Source: Pedobacter psychroterrae (GTDB taxonomy: Bacteria > Bacteroidota > Bacteroidia > Sphingobacteriales > Sphingobacteriaceae). From it: a stretch of DNA of 64,000 bases. The stretch spans positions 1,213,873 through 1,277,872 of the forward strand of contig NZ_SJSL01000002.1 in the NCBI RefSeq assembly GCF_004331695.1. The letters are read 5' to 3'. Below the pieces are notes generated by a model. It was not told the DNA's origin. It saw only the letters and a program-made list of their open reading frames with translations, and ran no database searches. Below, piece by piece: positions 36,275 through 46,461 of the stretch. Both the position numbers and the translations under genes were made by a program. Position 1 is the stretch's first letter; every line of letters starts with the position of its first letter.

Positions 36275-36433
36275 ATGGAAGAGATCACATTAAAACTTAC
36301 TATTATCGAAATAAACACCATGCTCGGTGCTTTAGGAAACCTGCCATACGTGCAGGTTATGGAATTGATAGCAAAAATTCAGGAGCAAGCCAAAGAGCAG
36401 TTGGCAGCAACAGGCAGTAACGCAACTGATTGA
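36275..36433 (+). CDS. Small 52-aa helical protein between spike and gp25 genes
   Basis: An ATG at 36275 opens a 52-codon frame ending at 36433; the gp25 gene starts 16 bases later. The product (MEEITLKLTIIEINTMLGALG, then YVQVMELIAKIQEQAKEQL) is an amphipathic two-helix protein. Similar small proteins with a QLPYVQVxELIxKI motif are found near structural genes of myophages; that similarity is from memory. Tight spacing and a clean reading frame support a real gene. The function is unknown. Confidence 0.7.
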   Translation: MEEITLKLTIIEINTMLGALGNLPYVQVMELIAKIQEQAKEQLAATGSNATD

Positions 36434-36449
36434 TCGTTAAAAGACACAA

Positions 36450-36857
36450 ATGACAAATAACGATGCATTTTTGGGCAGAGGATGGGGTTTCCCCCCTGAG
36501 TTCTTTTCGGCCGGCGCTGAAGTAGAAATGGTTTCAGGTGAGACGGATATTCAGCAAAGCCTGTGTATTTTATTGGCGACCTCATTGAGGGAGCGGGTTA
36601 TGTTTCCGGAGTACGGTTGCGATCTGTCGAATTATTTGTTTGAGGAAATTGGGCAGAGCCTGATCAATACTTTGCAAGGCAGTATCAGCGACGCCATCCT
36701 GAACAACGAGCCTCGTATAAAAACCGAAAATGTAAATATTACCAGGGGGACTGATGAGGCAGGCTTGTTGTTAATATCCGTTGAGTATACCATTATGGCA
36801 ACTAACAACAGGTATAACCTGGTATATCCGTTCTGTATTAATGAAGCTAACAAATGA
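36450..36857 (+). CDS. eCIS baseplate wedge protein, gp25/Pvc9-like
   Basis: The 135-residue protein is a GPW/gp25 family member: LGRGWGFPPEFF, VSGETDIQQSLCILLATSLRERVMFPEYGCDLSNYLFEEI with the conserved E(Y/F)GxxL turn, and a C-terminal beta hairpin IMATNNRYNLVYPF. gp25 homologues join the sheath to the baseplate in phages, T6SS and eCIS. Its place after the spike gene is canonical. Confidence 0.95.
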   Translation: MTNNDAFLGRGWGFPPEFFSAGAEVEMVSGETDIQQSLCILLATSLRERVMFPEYGCDLSNYLFEEIGQSLINTLQGSISDAILNNEPRIKTENVNITRGTDEAGLLLISVEYTIMATNNRYNLVYPFCINEANK

Positions 36858-36881
36858 ACCCACTTAAATTGAACTACAAAT

Positions 36882-37316
36882 ATGTCTGACCTGGTGATTA
36901 TAGACGGCGATCAAGCCATGTTTATGACCGCATTTGGCGCGGCTATAGTTCTTGTTGGGCCAGGCAAACTGTCGGGTACGGGTAAATCTACCATTAATGG
37001 GAAGAAGATCTGCCTCGAAGGCGACGAGAAGAAGGTAGAGGTGCCGGGTTGTATGTACACGACACCTCAGTACATTATTCCGGGAATCGGAACATTGAAA
37101 ATTGATGCCCTGGGGGGTGACCAAACCAGCAAAAACGTAAAAGACTCCGGGAAGGGAATTATACTAAAAGGCGGGCAGTTTACCGCAAAATTTGAAGTGC
37201 AGAGCCCGGCAAAGGATCCCAGCGTTGCGCCGGCGCCCCCGCAGCCAGATAGTACAAGTTCGTACTCCGGGCAGGGTAATTTTATAACGACTAATACGAA
37301 AGTAAAAGCTGATTAA
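36882..37316 (+). CDS. eCIS spike-tip protein, PAAR-like (Pvc10)
   Basis: The 144-residue protein looks like a diverged PAAR-type tip: VIIDGDQAMFMTAFGAAIVLVGPGKLSGTGKSTINGKKICLEGDEKKVEVPGCMYTTPQYIIPGIGTLKI, with repeated short turns and strands and Cys residues that could bind metal. A Pro-rich tail (SPAKDPSVAPAPPQPDS) and a polar C terminus follow. It probably sharpens the VgrG needle and helps pierce the target membrane. Position between gp25 and baseplate J matches Afp10/Pvc10. Confidence 0.85.
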   Translation: MSDLVIIDGDQAMFMTAFGAAIVLVGPGKLSGTGKSTINGKKICLEGDEKKVEVPGCMYTTPQYIIPGIGTLKIDALGGDQTSKNVKDSGKGIILKGGQFTAKFEVQSPAKDPSVAPAPPQPDSTSSYSGQGNFITTNTKVKAD

Positions 37317-37328
37317 CAGTACACAAAG

Positions 37329-40300
37329 ATGATTGGACACTTAAAACCGCAAAAGCTTGTTTACCGTGACGGCATCAGCCAGTCGCAGCGCCTTGCTAGT
37401 GAGCTCGACCCGGCCTATATCAATATAGAAGAACGTGGCTTGGCTGATTTTGTGGTTTTTGCCAAAGAATTTGCCAGGTACCTTCGCTTTTATAATATCG
37501 ATAACAAAATTAGCGGCGATTGGGGGGGCTTTTTAAGTGCCAGGCCAGGGTCGGCCGATGCAGACCAATGGCTGGCCAATGTACTTCAGTACGCTGATGA
37601 TCCGGAGGCGTTTGCCGGTCATCCTGAGAAGGATAAGCTATTTTCTAACCCGCATCTGGCGCTTTTTATTACTTTTTTAAAGCTGCTTGGCAATATTAAA
37701 ACGCAGCTTAACCAATTCACAAAACAGCACCTTGACCTGTATTATCACGAGCTATTAAGCTTAAACAAAAAAAGACCGGTGCCGGATGTGGTTAATATTA
37801 TTGTTGAGTTAGGTGATGACCTCGATACTCTGTTATTCGAAAAAGGTACCCGCCTAATGGCAGGAAAGGATAGCGAAGGGAAGGACCTGATCTACCAAAC
37901 ACAAAAAGATACGCTATTAACCAAGTCGGCTGTAGCGAATATTAAAACCGTTTTTGTTGACAAGCGATCCATAAGTCTGGGCGAAAAATGGAGTAAGGAT
38001 GATGTGCAGGCATCAATAAAGGAGATGCTGAATATAGCACTCAATTATGATAATTTTGACGCCGATGTATTTTTTAATGAAGACCAAACTATAAATACGG
38101 CGCTGATCAGCAGCGAAGCATTAAAGTATCAGTTAACCCCTGACAGTCTTGCATTGGTTGTTGATTTGGTTAAAAATAAAACGGTGAAGCCTGATCAAAC
38201 AAAAGTTTTAGCGCTACTAAACGCAGCGTACAGGCTGAGGTTGCTGCATAAAAAGCGTTTAACAGCGAACGATCCATCGTCCGTATTCGGGTTGCTGATA
38301 CTTGCGCTAAGCAATGACACTACTTTACCTGCCTATGATGGGAAAGCAGTAACCGAAGAAAACCTTGATAAAATAAACGATGACGCAGCCAATTCTGATT
38401 CCGTTTTAAAATCCAGGGCTATAGGCTATATCAGGATGCTGCAGTTAACCGTTGTCGAATTTGACAAGCTCGCCGGCATTTCAAAAAAGCCTTCGGTTGA
38501 AGATACCGATTGGATGATGGTGTATGGGATATTGGATAATGCCCTGCAGAAGAAGGGTATCGCTCCCGAAGTGCCACCTGTTACCTTATGGCGTGATATT
38601 TCGATCACTCGTGACGTAAAAGCGACAGAAGTTGGCCGTTTTCAAACGTTTGGCAAGACAGGTGGGACTATCATCGATACCAACACGGCAATTGGTTTCG
38701 CAATTTCATCACCACAATTTGCGTTATCCGAAGGGGAGCGCAGCGTCGACCTGTACCTGTCGTTGATGCAAATAGACGAATTAAGGGCAGCCAACTTGAA
38801 AAAAGCGTTTGACGCACAGCGTACCATATCGCCACCATTCAGGTTTTTTATCGGTGCTGACGGTGGTTGGAACGAAATCACTGGTAAAGACATTCAGCTG
38901 AAGGACTACATAGCAACAGATCTGGGTACTGATCTTACAGGCGCTACCCTGAATAAAAAGGGTACAATAAGTACCCGAAAGCCATATTTTGAGCCAACAC
39001 AGGATGTAGGTAATTACATCATCTGGACTGATGGAACCGTTTATCGTATTGATACCGTCAACAGCCCTACCAATGTTGGAATAACCGTTATCACAAACAC
39101 ATCGGCCCAAGCGGGTATAACAAAATATAAAGCAAGTGATGTTTACCTGAATACATTACATATACAGCTAAGTTTTGCTGTGCTAAAACCCTTGGATACC
39201 CTGGCACTGGCACTCCCGAACGGATTGCTAAACTTGCAGAACGGTCCGGTGCTGGCTATGGTATTAAGTAATACTAAAAAAGTAAACAATGCTTATGGCT
39301 TGATCAATTGGTACCAGCAATTACACCATCTGCAAATTGAAAAGATAAAAGCAGTTGTAACCGTAACAGGAATAAAAGCGTTAAGCCTTCAAAACGATTT
39401 TGGTACGTTAAACCCGAAAACACCCTTTGAGCCGTTTGGGCCTACACCGCAACCAGGCAACCGGTTTTATTTTTCACATCCTGAACTGGCCGGTAAAGCT
39501 ATTGATTCGTTAAATCTGAATTTTGAATGGATGAATGCGCCCAGCGATTTTAAGGCCTATTATGCAGATTATCGCAAGGTGTATAACAATGAACTAAACG
39601 GGTCGAACAAAGAAATAACAGGGAACGACTATTTTGCAGCTGATCTGGATGTAGTGACCAATGACAGGCCGGTAAGTCTCAAGACTATTAAACTCTTTGG
39701 AGCCAACGATGCAAGAGCTTTGCCTGAGGATTATAATCATATACCTGCCGGTGAACTGAATACGGCCGAGGACGTTATTAACTGGAAACGTTATTTCCGG
39801 TTGGAGCTGGTAACGGATTTTAACCAGGCAGCATATCCTAAGTTATTGGCAAAACAGGCCCAGGCTTATGATACTGACAATATAAAGGCTTTTAACCTGA
39901 ATACTCCCTATGTCCCCAAATTAAAGCAATTTACTGCAGGGTATTCGTCATCATTTGAGCTATTGCCAGGGCAAACAGCACCTGGTGGTCAGTTCTTAAA
40001 TGTCGGTACATTTGGCTTTGCTGCATGTGATGTTGGGCTTAATAGCAATGCTACCCTGGTACCAACTTATACCAACGCCGGTGAATTGTACATCGGTTTA
40101 AGCGGTTTGGCCAAACAGCAAAATCTATCCATATTATTTCAAATGGCAGAAGGCACAGCTAATCCTGACCTGCCACAGCCCACCATTACCTGGAGTTATT
40201 TAAAAGATGACCAATGGACCAGGTTCGGCGTTGCGGGCATAGTAACGGATACTACCCGGGGTTTGCTTAACACCGGCATCATTGAATTTAACATTCCGGA

Positions 40301-41285
40301 TGATATCAGCAATTCCAATAACCTGCTTCACGAAAACCTGTACTGGTTAAAGGCCTCCATAGCGCAGAACACCACTGCAATTCCGGATACGATTGATATT
40401 ATTACTCAGGGTGTTCAGGCCATATTTGTTGACCACAATAATGCACCAAGCCATTTTACGGGGCTGCTTGAGCCTGAGAACCTAAAAAAGACGGTGGATG
40501 CCGTGCCGGGGATAAAGAAAATAGCGCAGCCTTTCGCATCAGCCAATGGTAATCCCGAGGAAACTGACGGAATGTTCTATGTGCGTGTAAGTGAGCGTTT
40601 AAGGCATAAGAACCGTGCACTAACCCTATGGGACTATGAGCGGCTGATACTGGCCCAATTCCCTGAGATTTATAAGGTGAAGTGTATGCCGGGCAATTTT
40701 TTGGCAAACGCATCTGATGATATCGGGAATGTGAATATTATAGTGCTGCCTAATAGGAAGGGTAAATTCGCGTTCGATCAGTTTCAGCCCAAAGTATCAT
40801 CGGATGTATTGTTGCAAATAGCCCAATATCTGGAAGAACGCATACCGCCATTTGTAAGCGTAACCGTACGCAATCCGGTTTATGTGATGCTGGAAGTGCG
40901 AACCGGCGTGCGGATAAAAAAGGGTTACAGGGAAAAATTTTACCAGGTGAAACTGGAAGAAGACCTCAAAAAATTCCTGTCGCCATGGGCTTATGATAGC
41001 AATGCCGATATCATTATTGGAGGTACAGTTTACAATAACGCTATTGTGAACTTTATAGCCAAGCTTCCGTATGTTGATCATGTTGCAACTATCCGCCTTT
41101 CGCAAAGCATTGCTGGAGATACTTTTAAACCATTAACCGCCGCCGACCCGGATATGGTGTTGATATCGGCACCAAGCCATGATATAATTTTACTTAAAGA
41201 CGATGAATACGCGCCAGATCTGATGGCGGGCATTGGCTATATGGAAATTGAAAACGATTTTATTATACCTAAACCTACCCGATAA
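37329..41285 (+). CDS. eCIS baseplate J/gp6-like wedge protein (Pvc11/Afp11-like)
   Basis: The 1318-residue protein is a very large baseplate component. The N-terminal region (SQSQRLASELDPAYINIEERGLADFVVFAKEFARYLRFYN) is typical of eCIS baseplate proteins. The C-terminal part is the baseplate_J domain: DGMFYVRVSERLRHKNRALTLWDYERLILAQFPEIYKVKCMPGN, EERIPPFVSVTVRNPVYVMLEVRTGVRIKKGY, SPWAYDSNADIIIGGTVYNNAIVNFIAKLPYVDHV. It would form the wedge ring that triggers contraction. The middle (about 150-1050) holds several beta domains that I cannot assign. Length is at the upper end for the family. Confidence 0.93.
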   Translation: MIGHLKPQKLVYRDGISQSQRLASELDPAYINIEERGLADFVVFAKEFARYLRFYNIDNKISGDWGGFLSARPGSADADQWLANVLQYADDPEAFAGHPEKDKLFSNPHLALFITFLKLLGNIKTQLNQFTKQHLDLYYHELLSLNKKRPVPDVVNIIVELGDDLDTLLFEKGTRLMAGKDSEGKDLIYQTQKDTLLTKSAVANIKTVFVDKRSISLGEKWSKDDVQASIKEMLNIALNYDNFDADVFFNEDQTINTALISSEALKYQLTPDSLALVVDLVKNKTVKPDQTKVLALLNAAYRLRLLHKKRLTANDPSSVFGLLILALSNDTTLPAYDGKAVTEENLDKINDDAANSDSVLKSRAIGYIRMLQLTVVEFDKLAGISKKPSVEDTDWMMVYGILDNALQKKGIAPEVPPVTLWRDISITRDVKATEVGRFQTFGKTGGTIIDTNTAIGFAISSPQFALSEGERSVDLYLSLMQIDELRAANLKKAFDAQRTISPPFRFFIGADGGWNEITGKDIQLKDYIATDLGTDLTGATLNKKGTISTRKPYFEPTQDVGNYIIWTDGTVYRIDTVNSPTNVGITVITNTSAQAGITKYKASDVYLNTLHIQLSFAVLKPLDTLALALPNGLLNLQNGPVLAMVLSNTKKVNNAYGLINWYQQLHHLQIEKIKAVVTVTGIKALSLQNDFGTLNPKTPFEPFGPTPQPGNRFYFSHPELAGKAIDSLNLNFEWMNAPSDFKAYYADYRKVYNNELNGSNKEITGNDYFAADLDVVTNDRPVSLKTIKLFGANDARALPEDYNHIPAGELNTAEDVINWKRYFRLELVTDFNQAAYPKLLAKQAQAYDTDNIKAFNLNTPYVPKLKQFTAGYSSSFELLPGQTAPGGQFLNVGTFGFAACDVGLNSNATLVPTYTNAGELYIGLSGLAKQQNLSILFQMAEGTANPDLPQPTITWSYLKDDQWTRFGVAGIVTDTTRGLLNTGIIEFNIPDDISNSNNLLHENLYWLKASIAQNTTAIPDTIDIITQGVQAIFVDHNNAPSHFTGLLEPENLKKTVDAVPGIKKIAQPFASANGNPEETDGMFYVRVSERLRHKNRALTLWDYERLILAQFPEIYKVKCMPGNFLANASDDIGNVNIIVLPNRKGKFAFDQFQPKVSSDVLLQIAQYLEERIPPFVSVTVRNPVYVMLEVRTGVRIKKGYREKFYQVKLEEDLKKFLSPWAYDSNADIIIGGTVYNNAIVNFIAKLPYVDHVATIRLSQSIAGDTFKPLTAADPDMVLISAPSHDIILLKDDEYAPDLMAGIGYMEIENDFIIPKPTR

Positions 41286-41305
41286 TCTTATTAACCGACA
41301 ATAAA

Positions 41306-44008
41306 ATGATAAAGAGGAAAGATGACATCAAAGCACAGTTTAAAACAAACAGTGTGCCTACCGAAGCCGATTTTGCTGATATGATCGATTCGGGTATCAA
41401 TCAAATTGATGACGGACTTAAAAAAAGCCCCGGCGATCCGTTAGCTATTGTAACGGGTGGAGATACGCAGGAAGTGTTTTCGTTCTATAAATCGTTTGAT
41501 GCCAAAAAGCCAGCTTGGAATACCAATTTAAACCCTGCAGGTGCAAGTCCGGGGTTAAATTTCTATACCCAGAATGGTAATAGCCGCTTATTTATAAGCG
41601 AGGATACCGGTAATATCGGCATCGGGAATGCTGCTGTGAAAAAAGTGCCCGGTATGATAGGGCCTTTCTTACAAATAGGTAGTGATGCCGAAGGCGCCAG
41701 TTCGGGTCAGTTGATATTAAGTAAGCATGTCCCTAATGGTGGTACCCGCTCGTTTAAAATGGGATTGGATGACAACTGTGATTTTACCTTGGGAGATTTT
41801 GGTAATTCTGGTGATCTGAAATATACCCCGGCCTTAACTATTGGTTGGAGTAAACAAGAAGTGACCATTCCGAAATCGCTATTTATAAAAGGTAAAGCTG
41901 TGGCGGAGCAAGGTATTAATTTAAAAGATGCCGGTGCAATAAGATTGATTGCTGAGGGTGATGACGATACGGCGAACGGCATTGCAGATCTGGGCCTTTA
42001 TTCTACGATAAAGGACAGGTGGATACGTATTGCGACCAATCAGGGACCGATAAAATTTTTCAATAATAAGCAGGATGAAGTCGAGTATGGCGTATTTCCA
42101 AGCCTGCTGATAGATAAAAGCCGCAATGTTGGTGTGGGGACAGACGATATTCTTAATGCAGGTACCGGCCCGGTTTTGCAAATTGGAAGTGATGTACGTG
42201 GCGATAGTATAGGTGAGTTAATATTAAGCCGGGGACATACTGGCAGCCGCTCGTTCAAGATGGGCTTAGATGCTGATTTTAATTTTAGTATCGGTGATTT
42301 TGGCACATCCGTTGTTAGCCCACGGGTTTACAGTCCTGGGTTATTAATTAACTACAATAGCCGGAATGTAACCATCCCTAACAAGCTTAATGTAGGTAGC
42401 GGCTTAAGTTTAACTGGCGATGGCAAGATTGTCTTCAGGGCCAGTGCTGATAATTCAATTAGTTTAGTTGGTTGTTTTGACCTTGGCTTATACTCTACTA
42501 TAGAAAAACACAACATGCGCTTTGCTGTCAACCAGGCCGCTATTGCATTCTTCAATAATAAGAGTGGAGAGACAATTGGCGAAGGTAAAACAAGCCTGGT
42601 TATTGATGCCAGCGGCAATGTGGGGATTGGTAACGGTACATCCTTCGAAGTTATTAAGTCGGGAACCGACCCTGTTTTACAGATAGGGAATGATAACGAC
42701 GGTGATAATTCAGGCCAGCTTATCCTAACCAAGCATAAAACTGATGGTGCAACGCGCTCGTTTAAAGTGGGATTAGATGAAAATTTTGCGTTCAGCATAG
42801 GCGATTATGGAAACTCGGAGGGAACACGTATTTACACTCCTGCATTAACCATTGATTGGAATAAAAGAAATGTAAACGTGCCGCAATCATTAATTGTTAA
42901 AGGCAAGGTTTCGGGAGGAAACGGTATTAATTTAAAAAATAATGGTGGAATAAGATTTGTTGCCGCTACAGAAGACGACGCTGTAAGCGGTCATACCGAT
43001 CTCGGCCTTTACTCTACTATAAAGGAAAGATGGATACGTATCGCAGCCAGACAGGCCCCGATAGCATTTTTTAACACCAAAGAAGATGAGGCCGAATATG
43101 GTGGTGCTACTATGAGCATGATCATAGATGTCAACAGGAATGTTGGTATCGGTACAAATGAAGTTTACAAAAAAAGCAGTACAGATGTAGGACCCATATT
43201 ACAAATTGGAAACGACAATAAAACAGTGAGTAGTGGACAATTACTATTGAGCAAGTACAATGGTAGTCTTAGCCGCACCTATGGAATGATGGTTAATGAT
43301 GGTTATCATTTTAGCATTGGCGATTGTGGATATAACGGACAGTCCAGTAGAACATACAATGCGGCTATTGTAATTGCTTCAAATAGTAACGACGTTACTA
43401 TTGAAAAGTCCCTTATTGTGAAGGGTACTTTTCCTACCGCATCCGACATCCGAATTAAAAAAGACATCGTTTCGTGTGATGGGTCTGCCAGTTTAAATAT
43501 CCTGAAAAGTCTGAATATTGCTGATTACCGGCATATTGATCCCCTAAATTTTGGTGATAAGCTTGTAAAAGGTTTAATAGCCCAGCAAGTAGAGACCATT
43601 TTTCCGGAAGCGGTTGTTACCCGTAAAGATTTTGTACCCGGTATCTTATCAGCACCGATATCCGTAATCGAGGAGGATGGTGTTGTTAGTTTCAGCATGG
43701 CACAACCACACCTGCTTAGTGATGGTGATGTTGTGAAAATTCATACACAGGCAGGTGAAAAAGAGAAAATGATAACCCTGGTAGATGACAGCAGTTTTAG
43801 CGTACAAGGCATGGCTGATGAGTATCAGAACGATGTTGTAATTTATGGAAAACAGGTTGACGATTTTAAGTCTATCGAATATAACCGGATATTTCTGCTT
43901 AACCTGAGTGCCACACAACAACTGGCTAAGGAGAATGAAGAACTTAAGAATCAGCTGAGTGATGTTGTAAGCCGATTGGATAGATACTTAGCGGGTCTGA
44001 AAAGTTAG
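41306..44008 (+). CDS. eCIS tail-fibre-like protein with four repeats and C-terminal S74 chaperone domain
   Basis: The 900-residue protein starts with MIKRKDDIKAQFKTNSVPTEADFADMIDSGINQIDD, common to Bacteroidota fibre-like proteins. Four repeats of about 150 residues follow, each with LQIGxD..SGQLILSK, RSFKMGLDxNxxFSIGDFGNS, then LGLYSTIKxRWIRIAxxQxPIxFFNxK and RNVGIGT. The C terminus is a Peptidase_S74 intramolecular chaperone: SDIRIKKDIVSCDGSASLNILKSLNIADYRHI, LVKGLIAQQVETIFPEAV, ending in a coiled coil. Such domains trimerise a fibre and usually autocleave. The probable role is target-cell binding. It occupies the Pvc13 role, placed here between the two wedge genes. Confidence 0.88.
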   Translation: MIKRKDDIKAQFKTNSVPTEADFADMIDSGINQIDDGLKKSPGDPLAIVTGGDTQEVFSFYKSFDAKKPAWNTNLNPAGASPGLNFYTQNGNSRLFISEDTGNIGIGNAAVKKVPGMIGPFLQIGSDAEGASSGQLILSKHVPNGGTRSFKMGLDDNCDFTLGDFGNSGDLKYTPALTIGWSKQEVTIPKSLFIKGKAVAEQGINLKDAGAIRLIAEGDDDTANGIADLGLYSTIKDRWIRIATNQGPIKFFNNKQDEVEYGVFPSLLIDKSRNVGVGTDDILNAGTGPVLQIGSDVRGDSIGELILSRGHTGSRSFKMGLDADFNFSIGDFGTSVVSPRVYSPGLLINYNSRNVTIPNKLNVGSGLSLTGDGKIVFRASADNSISLVGCFDLGLYSTIEKHNMRFAVNQAAIAFFNNKSGETIGEGKTSLVIDASGNVGIGNGTSFEVIKSGTDPVLQIGNDNDGDNSGQLILTKHKTDGATRSFKVGLDENFAFSIGDYGNSEGTRIYTPALTIDWNKRNVNVPQSLIVKGKVSGGNGINLKNNGGIRFVAATEDDAVSGHTDLGLYSTIKERWIRIAARQAPIAFFNTKEDEAEYGGATMSMIIDVNRNVGIGTNEVYKKSSTDVGPILQIGNDNKTVSSGQLLLSKYNGSLSRTYGMMVNDGYHFSIGDCGYNGQSSRTYNAAIVIASNSNDVTIEKSLIVKGTFPTASDIRIKKDIVSCDGSASLNILKSLNIADYRHIDPLNFGDKLVKGLIAQQVETIFPEAVVTRKDFVPGILSAPISVIEEDGVVSFSMAQPHLLSDGDVVKIHTQAGEKEKMITLVDDSSFSVQGMADEYQNDVVIYGKQVDDFKSIEYNRIFLLNLSATQQLAKENEELKNQLSDVVSRLDRYLAGLKS

Positions 44009-44010
44009 CC

Positions 44011-46461
44011 ATGGAAATCCTGAATAAGTCTGTTACCTTAACCAATGATCCGCCAGAATTTACGGCGCTGGACTTCACCGCTCTGCGGACCGAAGGCATT
44101 GGCTATTTGCAGCAACTGGCCGGCGATACCTGGACCGACCACAACCTGCATGATCCAGGGATAACTATACTTGATCAGCTTTGCTACGGCCTTACGGATC
44201 TGAGCTATCGCATCAGCATGGATATAAAAGACCTGCTGGCCAGGCCTGACGGTAAAACTTACAACAGTTTATACAGCCCCGCGGCGATACTCACTACCAA
44301 CCCGGTGACCATAGCGGATTTCAGGAAAGTACTGCTTGATATACCGGGTGTGAAAAATGCCTGGATAGAAAAGATAAATAAGCCGCAACCACCCATTTAT
44401 TTTGATCCCGAAAGGAATACACTTTCATTGAGCTACGAGCAGCGTCTTGCTTCAGATGGTACACTAGTCCCTTTTGAACACGTGAATATCAGGGGCCTGT
44501 ACAGGGTATTTATCGCTAAAACCAGGCGTGAGGTATCGGAAAAAGCAACAAAAGAACAAGTGCGCGCCCGGTTGCATGAATGCCGAAACTTATGCGAGGA
44601 TTTTGACGAAGTAAACATTATGAGCAGTCAGCGTGTTACGCTGAAAGGTGTAATAGAGGTTGGTAATACAGCTGATGCCAACTTACTGGCTGCCAAAATT
44701 TTGTATAAGGTAGGTAATTGGCTTTCTCCGGCCATAAGCTTTTATACCTTACAGCAGATGCTTGCAAAAGGCAAAACTATTGACGAAATTATGGATGGTC
44801 CAGTATTAAACCATGGGTTCATTGATGACGACGAACTAAGAACATTTAACCGCCGCTCCAAATTGTACGCTTCGGACCTTATACGCGAAATGATGGCTGA
44901 GCCAGGAGTGAGGGTCACAGAAAATCTTTTGATGGAAACCGCCGGTCAGGCTGAAAACAATTGGGTACTTGATCTTGATGTTACGCGTTTCCCGGAACTT
45001 GACGAGGAGGCCTGCCTAAGTGATAACCTTCAATTCCAAAAAAACGGACAGCCGCTCAAAATTAATAAGGATGCTGTACTCAGCTACCTGATAAAACTTC
45101 GTGAAACTGCAGTACCACCCATATTATCACAAGATGAGCGCGATATTATCCCTGATATGCCGTCGGTACGAAACTTAGGCGCTTATTATTCTATCCAGAA
45201 TCATTTCCCGCAGGTGTATGGTATTGGTGAGATCGGCCTGCAAGATTCGGCTCCCGAAGCACGTAAAGCGCAGGCAAAACAATTGAAAGCTTATTTGCTA
45301 TTTTTTGAACAAATACTCGCCAACTATTTTGCGCAGGCTGCGGGTTTAAAAAACCTCTTTGCATTCGATAATGAAGATATTACAACCTATTTTCAGCAAA
45401 CGCTGATCGGAAAGGTACCGGACATAGAGGGCTTGTTACATGAAGATTACCCCAAAAATATTGCTGGCCTTACGGAAGCAGACGTTGATGCGCTTGAGCG
45501 TAAAGACCGTTTTTTAAACCACCTTTTAGCGCGGTTTGGCGAAAACCTTGCTGACTATTCGCTATGGTTAAATGACAGGTTTAAAAACGACGACGTGAAG
45601 GCAGAGGTAACAGGAACTGAACCTGTATCATCAACTGACGACCCGCTGCACAGCGAGAAAAGCAGGCTGCAATCTTATAAACGAAAACTCATCGGAGATA
45701 AGCTCAACTTCTTGTTGAAATATCCTGAAATGAGCACCCAGCGTGGCAAAGGGTTTAATTACGCGATACCGGGCTGGGAGAACCAAAACGTTTCGGGCCT
45801 GGAAAAACGCATAGCCGGCAAATTGGGCATTGCCAATTATACACGCTCCAGTTTAACAGGACAAAAGGATGGCTTCCACATGATAGAGCATATTCTGCTT
45901 CGCCCTTTGCCGGCTGATAAGGCATTGATCGACAGGTTTATGGTGCCTGGATATTTTAAGGCCTTTAAGAAAGACAAAGGTCGTCGCACTATTTGCACTT
46001 CGCTCGCTCATGGCCTGCAAAATGGGGATGTGATATTAGTTAACGATAAGGACAAAGAACAAGAATACACGGTATCGGGCGTACTGGTTGACAGGTTTAT
46101 CATTGAGTGTGATTACGATGAGGCCACCATTGCCACCAGGGAAGTCAATAAACAACCCCAGTTGCGCTGGATCCGGAGAGACATCAATTCGACTATTTTT
46201 GCTTTTGACGGTCAACAAACAGCCCAAGGCGTAACGCGAGACCCGTACTCTTTCCAGTTAACATTTGTATTTGCGCAAAGCAACACCAGGTTTAATAACG
46301 ATAGCTTTAGAAAATTTATTGAAACCACCATACGCGAAGAGACACCTGCCCATTTGACGGTTTACATCAGGTGGTTAAGTGATGACGCACTTAAGCGTTT
46401 TGAAGACGCTTTAAAAGTCTTTTTGACCGAGTTGGAAGAACTTAATAAACTTTTACCATGA
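44011..46461 (+). CDS. eCIS baseplate wedge protein (Pvc12/Afp12-like)
   Basis: The 816-residue protein carries GIGYLQQLAGDTWTDHNLHDPGITILDQLCYGLTDLSYRI at the N terminus; the W(T)DxNxHDPGIT motif marks this baseplate group. DFRKVLLDIPGVKNAWIEKIN and the C-terminal SFQLTFVFAQSNTRFNNDSFRKFIETTIREETPAHLTVYIRWL are further baseplate_J-like elements. It would pair with the 1318-residue protein in the wedge, as gp7 pairs with gp6. The stop overlaps the next gene by four bases. Confidence 0.87.
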   Translation: MEILNKSVTLTNDPPEFTALDFTALRTEGIGYLQQLAGDTWTDHNLHDPGITILDQLCYGLTDLSYRISMDIKDLLARPDGKTYNSLYSPAAILTTNPVTIADFRKVLLDIPGVKNAWIEKINKPQPPIYFDPERNTLSLSYEQRLASDGTLVPFEHVNIRGLYRVFIAKTRREVSEKATKEQVRARLHECRNLCEDFDEVNIMSSQRVTLKGVIEVGNTADANLLAAKILYKVGNWLSPAISFYTLQQMLAKGKTIDEIMDGPVLNHGFIDDDELRTFNRRSKLYASDLIREMMAEPGVRVTENLLMETAGQAENNWVLDLDVTRFPELDEEACLSDNLQFQKNGQPLKINKDAVLSYLIKLRETAVPPILSQDERDIIPDMPSVRNLGAYYSIQNHFPQVYGIGEIGLQDSAPEARKAQAKQLKAYLLFFEQILANYFAQAAGLKNLFAFDNEDITTYFQQTLIGKVPDIEGLLHEDYPKNIAGLTEADVDALERKDRFLNHLLARFGENLADYSLWLNDRFKNDDVKAEVTGTEPVSSTDDPLHSEKSRLQSYKRKLIGDKLNFLLKYPEMSTQRGKGFNYAIPGWENQNVSGLEKRIAGKLGIANYTRSSLTGQKDGFHMIEHILLRPLPADKALIDRFMVPGYFKAFKKDKGRRTICTSLAHGLQNGDVILVNDKDKEQEYTVSGVLVDRFIIECDYDEATIATREVNKQPQLRWIRRDINSTIFAFDGQQTAQGVTRDPYSFQLTFVFAQSNTRFNNDSFRKFIETTIREETPAHLTVYIRWLSDDALKRFEDALKVFLTELEELNKLLP

